From an uncultured Lachnospiraceae bacterium (lineage in GTDB: Bacteria; Bacillota; Clostridia; Lachnospirales; Lachnospiraceae): DNA of 30,080 bases. Made by a program: the position numbers and the translations under genes. Below the pieces are notes generated by a model that worked only from the letters and a program-made list of their open reading frames with translations, did not search any database and was not told where the DNA came from. Positions 7,322 to 15,800 of this stretch are shown here, piece by piece (positions within the stretch are counted from its first letter, which is position 1; each line of letters starts with the position of its first letter). The DNA lies in NCBI GenBank assembly GCA_910588295.1, contig CAJUQO010000040.1:1-30080 (forward strand), written 5' to 3'.

Positions 7322-8284
7322 ATGGATTATATAGTATTTGACCTGGAGTGGAACCAGTGTCCTTACGGTAAAGGGCGGGAGAATGAAAAGCTTCCTTTTG
7401 AGATTATTGAGATAGGCGCTATCAAGCTCAACGGACAGATGGAGGCGGTGGATGAGTACCATTGCCTGATCCAGCCCGTCGTGTATAAAAAACTGCATCA
7501 CCGCACCCAGGAAATTATTGGCCTGGATATGAAGACGCTGGAGCAGGGAGCGCCCTTTTATAAAGCCGTCCGCAAATTTTTGAAATGGTGCGGCGAGGAC
7601 TACAGGTTTTGTACCTGGGGAACCATGGATCTCAGTGAATTGCAGAGAAATATGAAATATTACGGGCTTCTGGGACTGCTGCACGGACCGATAAAATATT
7701 ACGATGTGCAGAAGCTGTTCAGCCGTTCCTTTGAGGATGGGGTGAGCCGCAGGTCGTTGGAATACGGCGTAGATCATTTGGGTATAGAGAAACAGGCAGG
7801 TTTTCACAGGGCCCTGGCGGATGCCCGGTATACCGCGGAGATATTGAAGCGGGTGGATGCCCACGTGAGGGGTACCTACTATTCCATCGATTGCTATCAG
7901 AGCCCCCGTCAGCGTTCGGAGGAGATCTATGTGGTTTATGAGGATTATTCCAAATACGTATCCCGGGAATTCTCCTCGAAGGAGGAAGCCATGACGGACA
8001 GGGAGGTGGTCAGCAGCCGTTGCGTCTACTGTAACCGGAGCTCCCGCAAGAAGATCCGCTGGTTTTCTATGAACTCCAGGAATTATTACTGCCTGGCTTA
8101 TTGCCCGGAGCATGGGCTTTTAAAGGGCAAGGTCCGGATGCGCAGAAATGATAATGATAATTTTTATGTGGTCAAAACCATTAAGGCGGTGAACGAGGAC
8201 GGAGCGATGCAGGTCCGCGAGAAACAGCGCATGATGCGTCTGCGCCGGAGACGGAAGCGGGCCCATGAGGCCATAGCAAAATAA
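7322..8284 (+). CDS. DEDDh 3'-5' exonuclease (KapD-like) with Cys-rich C-terminus
   Basis: This is a 320-residue soluble protein. Residues 1-180 form an RNase T/DnaQ-type exonuclease: Asp7 and Glu9 in FDLEW (ExoI), Asp103 in TWGTMDLSEL (ExoII), and His162 with Asp167 in FHRALADARYTAEI (ExoIII), so all catalytic acids are present. This arrangement resembles KapD and related exonucleases. The C-terminal third adds CVYC (Cys234, Cys237), then CLAYCPEH (Cys257, Cys261, His264), which could bind zinc, and a very basic tail (RLRRRRKR). Together these suggest a nucleic-acid-binding module. Whether the substrate is DNA or RNA is not shown. An extended -10 promoter lies upstream and a terminator follows. 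Confidence 0.85.
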   Translation: MDYIVFDLEWNQCPYGKGRENEKLPFEIIEIGAIKLNGQMEAVDEYHCLIQPVVYKKLHHRTQEIIGLDMKTLEQGAPFYKAVRKFLKWCGEDYRFCTWGTMDLSELQRNMKYYGLLGLLHGPIKYYDVQKLFSRSFEDGVSRRSLEYGVDHLGIEKQAGFHRALADARYTAEILKRVDAHVRGTYYSIDCYQSPRQRSEEIYVVYEDYSKYVSREFSSKEEAMTDREVVSSRCVYCNRSSRKKIRWFSMNSRNYYCLAYCPEHGLLKGKVRMRRNDNDNFYVVKTIKAVNEDGAMQVREKQRMMRLRRRRKRAHEAIAK

Positions 8285-8300
8285 AATAGAGAAATTAAAA

Positions 8301-8330
8301 AACAGCTGAAACTTTTTCGGCTGTTTTTTT
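8301..8330 (+). terminator. Rho-independent terminator after the exonuclease gene
   Basis: AACAGCTGAA (8301-8310) pairs with TTCGGCTGTT (8316-8325), with one wobble, and runs into seven T residues. Confidence 0.85.
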
Positions 8331-8419
8331 ATCTAATTAAGAGAAAGGATGAAGTAAACGGTATCTTTTTTTCGTTACTATCATTAAAAGGGAATAAGAG
8401 TAAAGGAGGCGGCGCCAAT

Positions 8420-8857
8420 ATGGTGTGGACAAGAATGAGAATGACCGGGCGGTATCTGTGGATGGCTTGTATAGCACTGGCAATTATATTACCGGCGGTA
8501 TGGCTGCTGCCGGTTATGCAGACTCCCCGGATAGGGATGCCCCGGGCGGAGGAGGTTCGATATGTCAGGGTGCTGGACGGAAGTACGGGAAAAAGCTTTA
8601 CTGTGGAAAATCTGGAACAGATCCGAACAATCCTTGGTTGTCTGCCCGGAAAGGCAGGAATGGGAAAGAGTATGCCGGGCAGCGGTTTTCTCCTGGAATT
8701 TGTCTGCCGCGGCGGTCGGGGAGTCGTGCGATATGTGCTGAACGAGTCCTTAACACCTCAATCAATGAGAAACCACAGGTATTGTGAAGAGTACCTGCGG
8801 TTTTTGGACGCGGGGAGAGCTAATCGCTCTCCCCTATTTTATGCGCATCATCGGTAA
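8420..8857 (+). CDS. Small membrane-anchored protein of unknown function
   Basis: This is a 145-residue protein with a basic N-terminus followed by one hydrophobic segment (about residues 11-31). It is probably an uncleaved anchor or signal sequence, with the remainder outside the cell. The outer part contains EVRYVRVLDGSTG and a short stretch about exponent-like repeats, but no family is recognised. The start is supported by AAAGGAGG at 8402-8409, ten bases before the ATG. Its last 38 bases overlap the 3' end of the convergent carboxypeptidase gene, and a strong hairpin lies inside that overlap. The true 3' end is thus the least certain part. Confidence 0.6.
   Translation: MVWTRMRMTGRYLWMACIALAIILPAVWLLPVMQTPRIGMPRAEEVRYVRVLDGSTGKSFTVENLEQIRTILGCLPGKAGMGKSMPGSGFLLEFVCRGGRGVVRYVLNESLTPQSMRNHRYCEEYLRFLDAGRANRSPLFYAHHR
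8812..8834. terminator. Terminator-like hairpin inside a convergent gene overlap
   Basis: GGGGAGAGC (8812-8820) pairs perfectly with GCTCTCCCC (8826-8834) around a 5-nt loop, followed by TATTTTA. It overlaps the stop codon of the minus-strand carboxypeptidase and lies within the last codons of the plus-strand gene. It could stop transcripts arriving from either side. Confidence 0.6.
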
Positions 8858-10433
8858 TATCGTTTGCCGGAATATCGTCTATGCCTGTGTCCTCTTCGTC
8901 GGCAGGATTTGTACTGATTTCCGCTTCATCGGCGGAATTTGTACTGGTCTTCGCTTCATCGGCAGATGCCTTTTCTTTCGCCTCCCTGCGGCTTTTTTTA
9001 TATTTATATCTGCGCCAGGCGCGGCGCAGGGAAGTAATCAAGAGGACTAAGTAAAATAATAAAGCTACCACCAATATGGCTAATACGCCGCGCTGCCAGG
9101 TCTGCAAACCGTTGAAAAGGGATATTTTCATGGATTCCGGATTTTTATTATCCTTCTGTCTATCTGTCTGCAGTTTATCAGAAGTGTTTTCAGCCAGCGC
9201 GGCCTGTTCTCTTGAAACTGTACGGGATGCGGCGGAATCGGCCAGAGAAATATCCCGCAGAAGATTCGGAATCGTCGTGGAGACAGTTCCCAAGGGAGTA
9301 TCCCCCAGGCTGTAGCTGCAAATGATCTTGTCGTCCTGCATTGTAGTGGCTGCCGTCAATTCTTTCAATTTCATTCCCTTTGGCACAGTTACGTACTGCC
9401 CCGCCGTATCGTTGTCTGTATTACAGGACGTGTGAAGAAAAAGACTGGGAAAGAGCAGATCATTTCCCTTGTAGCCCCCGGCCCAGACTTCTTTGTTTTT
9501 GAAATTGTCAAAGCCGTAATCCAGAAGCTTGGCTGTGTCATAATAGTACTGCGCGCCGTTCGTCCGCAGGCTGACGCAGACAAGATTTCGTTTGCCTTTT
9601 GTGGCAAAAGTCACCAGCGTATTCAGGGCAGCCTGGGTAAAACCGGTCTTTCCACCTACGGCATATTCATAATAGTAGGGTTCGTTGGATTTAAGCATCT
9701 TGTGATGTTGGTTCAGGTGGCGCTCGTCGCCGCTCATATTGGTAGTGCCGATGGTCCAGGTCAGTGTACCGCAGACCTGACGGAAGGTCTCATTTTTAAA
9801 AGCGGCCTGGGCGATCAGAGCCATATCGTGGGCGGTGGTTTTGTGCTTTTTGTTGGGCAAACCGTTGGGATTGGCAAAATGGGTATGGGTGCAGCCCAGT
9901 TCGATGGCCTTTTCATTCATCAGTTTGACAAAATCTTTTACGCTGCCGGAGATATGTTCGGCTACGGCCAGACAAACCTCGTTGGCGGATTCCAGCATCA
10001 TGCCGTAAAGGCAGTCTTCCATGGAAAGCACTTCGTCTTCACGGATACCGATGTGGGTACTGTCCCGCTCGATCCCCCAGATGGCGTCATGAGAAAAGTA
10101 GACTCTTTCGTCCAGGCTGCAGTTCTCGACAGCCAGGAGGGCGGTCATGACCTTGGTGATACTGGCCGGATAGAGTTCTTCGTCGATATTTTTTGCGTAA
10201 AGAACAGCCCCGGTGTCGATATCCAGGACGATGGCAGACTGGGCGTACACCTGGGGTCCCTGGGGCCAGTCTTTTATCTCATTAGATTGAATAGGCTTGG
10301 CGTAGTTGATCTCCATCTCGGTGGGCTGCGCCTGCCCGCCCTCCGTGGCCGTTACCGTCAGAGGAACGGCCCATGCGGAGACCGCCATGGCGAAACCAAG
10401 GGCTATGGTTAAGATTCTTTTTTTCATATTCAT
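8820..10433 (-). CDS. dacF: D-alanyl-D-alanine carboxypeptidase (DacF-type, peptidase S11)
   Basis: This is a 537-residue exported penicillin-binding protein that trims the terminal D-Ala from peptidoglycan stem peptides. It begins with a signal peptide (KKR, then a hydrophobic core to about residue 29). The three S11 active-site motifs are intact: Ser91-Ile-Thr-Lys94, Ser149-Ala-Asn151 and Lys262-Thr-Gly264. After the catalytic and beta-rich domains comes a transmembrane helix (about 448-469), then a basic stretch and an acidic tail. The tail contains 10-residue repeats of the form ADEAxxSTNx (about 491-512). DacF proteins usually end in an amphipathic helix, so this anchored acidic tail is unusual. 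GGGAG precedes the ATG, and a promoter at 10460-10488 fits. The gene symbol is by family resemblance. Confidence 0.88.
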   Translation of the reverse strand: MNMKKRILTIALGFAMAVSAWAVPLTVTATEGGQAQPTEMEINYAKPIQSNEIKDWPQGPQVYAQSAIVLDIDTGAVLYAKNIDEELYPASITKVMTALLAVENCSLDERVYFSHDAIWGIERDSTHIGIREDEVLSMEDCLYGMMLESANEVCLAVAEHISGSVKDFVKLMNEKAIELGCTHTHFANPNGLPNKKHKTTAHDMALIAQAAFKNETFRQVCGTLTWTIGTTNMSGDERHLNQHHKMLKSNEPYYYEYAVGGKTGFTQAALNTLVTFATKGKRNLVCVSLRTNGAQYYYDTAKLLDYGFDNFKNKEVWAGGYKGNDLLFPSLFLHTSCNTDNDTAGQYVTVPKGMKLKELTAATTMQDDKIICSYSLGDTPLGTVSTTIPNLLRDISLADSAASRTVSREQAALAENTSDKLQTDRQKDNKNPESMKISLFNGLQTWQRGVLAILVVALLFYLVLLITSLRRAWRRYKYKKSRREAKEKASADEAKTSTNSADEAEISTNPADEEDTGIDDIPANDITDDAHKIGESD

Positions 10434-10459
10434 AGAAATTCTCCCGTTTCTAGCCTCCT

Positions 10460-10488
10460 ATTATAATAGTTTTTGCGGCTGGCTGCAA
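10460..10488 (-). promoter_or_regulatory. Promoter for the D,D-carboxypeptidase gene
   Basis: On the minus strand, -35 TTGCAG (plus 10483-10488) and -10 TATAAT (10460-10465) are 17 bp apart. It is divergent from the ATPase promoter at 10503-10531. Confidence 0.6.
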
Positions 10489-10502
10489 CTATTAAAAAGC
10501 AG

Positions 10503-10531
10503 TTGTGCGTAAATGAAATTTTGGATATAAT
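10503..10531 (+). promoter_or_regulatory. Promoter of the ATPase-TOPRIM cassette
   Basis: -35 TTGTGC (10503-10508), 17-bp spacer, -10 TATAAT (10526-10531). It leaves a very short leader of about 13 nt before the ATG at 10551. It excludes the in-frame upstream ATG at 10473 as the real start. Confidence 0.65.
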
Positions 10532-10550
10532 AAAACTTGGATGTTTAAAA

Positions 10551-11600
10551 ATGATACGAGAATTCATAATTAACAGCTATCGTGGATTGAATAGGCTGGA
10601 ATTAAAAGATCTGAATAAAATAAATGTATTTGCAGGGCCCAATAATTGTGGCAAAACCTCAATACTGGAAGCGGTAATATTGTCCGGGTTGTTTGATGAT
10701 GTGGATTTACTTGTGGATACATTGGTGTCGAGATATCATGGTTTTTCTCCAGAGTATTTTGATTCCCTGTTTCCTATTGGGGCAGAACCGGTTATTTGTC
10801 TTAAGTCAAGATTGGATGACGCAGAAAAGTTATTGCATACGCATTTATTATATGAAAAAAACCAGATTATTAACAAAGATGAAGAAACCAGTAAGTCCAT
10901 GGTTTTTGAATTGCGTTTTTTATATGGTTATGATGGTATAAATGAAGAGGAAGATCAGGATAAATTTTTTGTTCGTTTTGAAGAAGAGAATAATGGTTAT
11001 AAAGTAGGAATGGGCAAATCCCCCAATAATGTATTGAATCTACAGATTCCATGCAAATTTATATCTTTTTCTCGTTTTAACAGTTCGGCACGGTTGGTCA
11101 GGGATATAGATCAGATTTTGGATCAAAACATGCGCCGGGAGCTGTTAGAAATTTTGAAAATTTTTGATGATAGAATTGTTAATTTCGAAATTGTGGGAAA
11201 AGACAGAACGATTAAATTATTCAGAGAAAATCAAAATATACCATTAACGCTGTTTGACTATGGGAATGGCATGTACAAAGCCTTTTTTATTGCGACATCG
11301 GCTTTATTGGCTCAGGATGGAATTTTGCTTGTAGATGAAATCGAAGCTGGTATCCATAATAAGGCATTAAAGGATTTTATAGGAAAACTATTGCAGGTTT
11401 GCATCAAAAAAAATGTTCAGGTTTTTATGACAACATATAGTTTGGAAGCAATAGACATAGTTTTGAGTGATTGTCAGTATAGATTGGATGATTTAGCTGT
11501 TTATCATATCCGAAATAAAGAAAAAAAGACTTTAGCCAGAAGATACAGTGGGAAAAAATTATTAAATTTACGGAATGAGATTGGATTTGATGTGCGATGA
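10551..11600 (+). CDS. AAA15/OLD-like ATPase of a two-gene putative defence cassette
   Basis: This is a 349-residue predicted ABC/SMC-like ATPase. It opens with the family start IREFIINSYRGLNRLEL, then Walker A GPNNCGKT (residues 29-36). A signature-like LFDYGNGMYKA (about 234-244) follows, then Walker B ILLVDEIEAG (258-267). The switch motif, normally TTHS in this family, reads TTYS here (294-297). Length suits a small AAA15 protein with no fused nuclease; the nuclease-like part is the next gene, whose ATG overlaps this stop codon by four bases. The region is clearly AT-richer than its flanks, indicating transfer. The in-frame ATG at 10473 is rejected because the promoter lies within it. The ribosome binding site is weak. 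Confidence 0.85.
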   Translation: MIREFIINSYRGLNRLELKDLNKINVFAGPNNCGKTSILEAVILSGLFDDVDLLVDTLVSRYHGFSPEYFDSLFPIGAEPVICLKSRLDDAEKLLHTHLLYEKNQIINKDEETSKSMVFELRFLYGYDGINEEEDQDKFFVRFEEENNGYKVGMGKSPNNVLNLQIPCKFISFSRFNSSARLVRDIDQILDQNMRRELLEILKIFDDRIVNFEIVGKDRTIKLFRENQNIPLTLFDYGNGMYKAFFIATSALLAQDGILLVDEIEAGIHNKALKDFIGKLLQVCIKKNVQVFMTTYSLEAIDIVLSDCQYRLDDLAVYHIRNKEKKTLARRYSGKKLLNLRNEIGFDVR

Positions 11601-12415
11601 GCGTGATTAGATTTTATGTTTTAGTTGCGGAAGGCGTTACAGATTGTTCTTTTCTGGAAGCGATTTTAGAAAAATATCTGGGGTTTGTACAGTATGAAAA
11701 TATAAAAGAATTACCTCCCTTGTTTTTTGAAATGATCGGTACGTATCCATTGGCTACAGGAGAGCTTCGAAGACAGGACAGTCCCACCTTTTATTACAGA
11801 AATGAGATAGGGATAGCAGTGAAACAAGCCGGAGGATGTAGTCAGATTCCTGTTAAGGTCGGTCTTTTGGCAAATATAATAGATAAATTAGATGTCTATG
11901 AGGATTTTGGCGGCTTTTTGATTTTTTGCGACACAGATTTGCATACAAAAGAAGAAATCCGGGAAGAATTTAAGAAAAAATTTTTAAAGAATGATATTCT
12001 CTTTGATGGGAAGACGTTAAAGTTTTATGAGTATCAGATGCAATGTAAACTATATCTTTTCCCATCGCACGATGTTGGTGCTATTGAGAAATTATTGTTG
12101 GAGTGTACAGAAGTTACATATAATAGTTTATTTCAAGATGCACAAGGGTACAAAAACAGAATCATGCAGGATGAATATCAGGAATTGAGGAAAAGATGCT
12201 GGGCAAATAAGAAAAGTGTACAGGAATTTTATTCTGACAAGGTTCAATTTGGTGCGGTATCTGCTGTTCTTAGGCCAGATAAACCGGTTCGTTTTGCGAT
12301 TAAAGATAGACTGATTAAGTCAGATTATTTTGGTAAATTTATGCAATTACCAGAGTTTAAACAATTATTTGGCTTTTTGACTGATAATCTTATGGGAGAG
12401 AAAAATACAGGATAA
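11597..12415 (+). CDS. TOPRIM/DUF3226-like protein, partner of the ATPase
   Basis: This is a 272-residue soluble protein. The N-terminus reads FYVLVAEGVTDCSFLEAIL, the first TOPRIM strand with Glu12, and an IFCDTDLHT segment gives the Asp112-x-Asp114 pair. A KLYLFPSHDVGAIEKLL segment (151-167) resembles the proline-glycine-glutamate patch of DUF3226/OLD-type TOPRIM proteins. TOPRIM domains of this kind act as metal-dependent nucleases in OLD, GajA, PARIS AriB and AbiLii/RloB. Nuclease activity here is inferred from those relatives. Its ATG overlaps the ATPase stop (ATGA), implying translational coupling and a fixed protein ratio. No terminator is visible before the ileS promoter. Confidence 0.75.
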   Translation: MSVIRFYVLVAEGVTDCSFLEAILEKYLGFVQYENIKELPPLFFEMIGTYPLATGELRRQDSPTFYYRNEIGIAVKQAGGCSQIPVKVGLLANIIDKLDVYEDFGGFLIFCDTDLHTKEEIREEFKKKFLKNDILFDGKTLKFYEYQMQCKLYLFPSHDVGAIEKLLLECTEVTYNSLFQDAQGYKNRIMQDEYQELRKRCWANKKSVQEFYSDKVQFGAVSAVLRPDKPVRFAIKDRLIKSDYFGKFMQLPEFKQLFGFLTDNLMGEKNTG

Positions 12416-12459
12416 CAGAAATATAAGGGTATAGGAAGGAATTTTATGTAAATTTATTC

Positions 12460-12487
12460 TTGACATCTAAATCTCCCCATGTATAAT
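12460..12487 (+). promoter_or_regulatory. Strong promoter of the ileS T-box leader
   Basis: Consensus -35 TTGACA (12460-12465) and -10 TATAAT (12482-12487) with a 16-bp spacer, directly upstream of the T-box RNA. Confidence 0.85.
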
Positions 12488-12493
12488 AAAACC

Positions 12494-12769
12494 ACGATAA
12501 AGACAGTGATGGAGACAGTAGCCGGGTAGGACAAATGGAAGAGAGCCGGTGGCTGGTGTGAACCGGTATTTGGCGCCCTGTGAAAATCACTCCTGAGTCG
12601 CCCCCCTGAAAAGACGCAGCCTGTGCCGGATCGGGTACAGCGGCCATGCGGTTTGTCAGAGTAGGGAGGGACGGTTCCTCCCGTTACAGAGGGCGCATAT
12701 ACAGGTATGCAGTAACAGGTGGTTGCGAAAGCAGATGCTCTCGTCCTATTACGGACGGGAGCTTTCTTT
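12494..12769 (+). promoter_or_regulatory. T-box leader RNA (isoleucine, AUC specifier)
   Basis: A roughly 275-nt leader in front of ileS has T-box layout. A long Stem I begins near GATGGAGACAGTAGC. A specifier region GTGAAAATCAC places the Ile codon ATC at 12586-12588. The T-box bulge region AACAGGTGG lies at 12714-12722. The terminator is a 10-bp stem, 12737-12746 with 12753-12762, followed by a T-rich tract to 12769. The expected effect is that uncharged tRNA-Ile binds and prevents termination, so ileS is expressed when isoleucine is short. The sequence after GGTGG differs from the usual NACCGCG consensus. Confidence 0.85.
12737..12769 (+). terminator. T-box regulatory terminator
   Basis: GCTCTCGTCC pairs with GGACGGGAGC (one wobble), followed by TTTCTTT. 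It competes with the antiterminator formed with the upstream AACAGGTGG region. Confidence 0.85.
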
Positions 12770-12802
12770 AATTTTCAGACAAATTTTTATCAGGAGGAAA
12801 AC

Positions 12803-15800
12803 ATGTATCAGAAAGTATCCACGGATCTTAACTTTGTTGAGAGGGAAAAGAAGACGGAAGCCTTCTGGAGAGAGAACGATATCTTCCGGAAGAGCATGGA
12901 AAACCGGAAGGACGGGCCGGCCTATACCTTCTACGACGGGCCGCCCACGGCCAACGGCAAGCCCCATATCGGCCATGTGCTGACCCGGGTTATCAAGGAC
13001 ATGATCCCCCGCTACCGCACGATGAAGGGCTGTATGGTGCCGCGGAAAGCCGGATGGGATACCCATGGCCTGCCGGTGGAGCTGGAGGTGGAAAAGCAGC
13101 TCGGTCTGGACGGCAAGGAGCAGATCGAGGAGTACGGTCTGGCGCCGTTTATTGACAAGTGTAAAGAATCAGTGTGGAAATATAAAGGTATGTGGGAGGA
13201 TTTCTCCGGTACCGTCGGTTTCTGGGCGGATATGGACGATCCCTATGTGACTTATCATGATGATTATATCGAGTCCGAGTGGTGGGCATTAAAGCAGATT
13301 TGGGACAGAGGCCTTTTGTACAAGGGCTTTAAGATCGTTCCCTACTGCCCCCGCTGCGGGACGCCCCTGTCCTCCCATGAGGTGGCCCAGGGCTATAAAC
13401 TGGTAAAGGAGCGTTCCGCCGTGGCCCGCTTCAAGGTGGTGGGCGAGGATGCCTATTTCCTGGCATGGACTACCACGCCCTGGACGCTGCCCTCCAACGT
13501 GGCCCTCTGCGTAAACCCGGAGGAAACTTACGTGAAGGTGAAGGCAGCCGACGGCTACACCTATTATCTGGCCCGGGCGCTGGCCGACACGGTGTTGGGC
13601 AGTCTGGCAGAAGAGGGAAAGCCCGCTTATGAGGTGCTGGAAACCTTTGTCGGAAAGGATCTGGAATACAGAGAATATGAGCCGCTCTTTGCCATTGCGG
13701 GTGAGATCGCGGCCAGACAGCATAAAAAAGGCCACTATGTGACCTGCGACGGCTATGTCACCATGGGGGACGGTACCGGTATCGTCCATATCGCCCCGGC
13801 CTTCGGTGAGGACGACGCCCGGGTGGGACGCATCTATGATCTGCCCTTTGTCCAGCTGGTAAACGGCAAGGGCGAGATGACCGAGGATACCGCCTACGCG
13901 GGGGTATTCGTGAAAAAGGCCGATCCGATGATCTTAAAGGATCTGGACAAGGAGGGCAAGCTTTTCTCCGCCCCGAAATTTGAGCATGACTATCCCCATT
14001 GCTGGCGCTGCGACACGCCGCTGATCTATTACGCCCGGGAATCCTGGTTTATCAAGATGACGGCGGTGCGGGATGATCTGGTGCGAAATAACAATACGGT
14101 CAACTGGATCCCGGAGTCCATCGGTAAGGGCCGTTTCGGCGACTGGCTGGAGAATATCCAGGACTGGGGCATCTCCCGGAACCGTTACTGGGGCACGCCT
14201 TTGAATGTGTGGGAGTGCGGGTGCGGCCATATGGAGTCCATCGGCAGTCGGGCGGAGCTGGCTGAGAAGAGCGGCAATGACAAGGCCCTGACCGTGGAGC
14301 TTCACAGGCCCTATATCGACGAGATCACGATCCGTTGCCCCCGCTGCGGTAAGGAGATGCACCGGGTACCGGAGGTGATTGACTGCTGGTTTGACTCGGG
14401 GGCCATGCCCTTTGCCCAGCACCACTATCCTTTTGAGAATAAAGAACTTTTCGAGCAGCAGTTCCCGGCCCAGTTTATTTCGGAGGCCGTGGATCAGACC
14501 CGGGGCTGGTTTTATTCCCTGATGGCGGAATCCACCCTGATCTTCCATAAGGCCCCCTACGAGAACGTGATTGTGCTGGGCCATGTGCAGGACGAGAACG
14601 GCCAGAAGATGAGCAAATCCAAGGGCAATGCCGTGGATCCTTTCGAGGCGCTGGCCACCTACGGAGCCGACGCGATCCGCTGGTATTTCTATATCAACAG
14701 CGCCCCCTGGCTGCCGAACCGTTTCCACGGCAAGGCCGTCCAGGAGGGGCAGCGCAAATTTATGGGTACGCTGTGGAATACCTATGCGTTTTTTGTGCTT
14801 TATGCAAATATTGACGAATTTGACGCTACCCGGTATACTTTAGAATATGATAAACTGTCCGTGATGGATAAATGGCTGTTGTCCCGGCTGAATACGGTGG
14901 TGAAGGATACGGACAGCCATCTGAACAATTACCGCATCCCCGAGGCGGCCAGGGCCATGCAGGAGTTCGTGGATGAAATGAGCAACTGGTATGTCCGCCG
15001 CTCCAGAGAGCGTTTCTGGGCCAAGGGGATGGAGCAGGATAAAGTGAACGCCTATATGACGCTGTACACGGCGCTTACCACCATCGCCAAGCTGGCGGCG
15101 CCGCTGATCCCCTTTATGACCGAGGAGATTTACCGCAACCTGGTGTGCTCCATCGACGCTTCCGCGCCGGAGAGCGTGCATCTGTGCGATTATCCCGCAG
15201 CCATTGAGGCCTGGATCGACCCCGGCCTGGAGGCCAATATGGATGAGCTCCTGAAAGTGGTGGTCATGGGACGGGCGGCCAGGAATACGGCCAATATCAA
15301 GAACCGCCAGCCTATCGGGAAGATGTATGTAAAAGCGCCCTTTGCCCTGGATGATTTCTTTACAGCAATCATCGCCGATGAGCTGAATGTCAAGGAGGTG
15401 GTTTTCACCGACGACGTGGAACATTTTGTGAGCTACAGTTTCAAGCCCCAGCTTAAGACAGTGGGGCCGAAGTACGGCAAGCTCTTAGGTAAGATCCGTC
15501 CGGCTCTGGCGGCCCTGGACGGGCAGAAAGCCATGGCGGAGCTTAAGGAGGCCGGAAAGCTGACGCTTACCTTCGATGGGCAGGAGGCTGTGTTTGAGGA
15601 AGCGGATCTGCTGATCGATACGACTCAGCTCGAGGGCTATGTCTCCGAGGGTGACAATACGGTGACAGTGGTTCTGGATACCAACCTGAGTGAGGAGCTG
15701 ATCGAAGAGGGCTTTGTCCGCGAGATCATCAGTAAGGTACAGACCATGCGCAAGGAAGCCGGCTTTGAGGTGATGGACAGGATCACGGTATTCGTGAAAG

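Noticed and set aside
9432..10412. 326-codon plus-strand frame
   Set aside because: Antisense of dacF, which has a signal peptide and all three active-site motifs.
12719..12802. 28 extra N-terminal codons for ileS
   Set aside because: They lie within the T-box terminator region; AGGAGG precedes the ATG at 12803.
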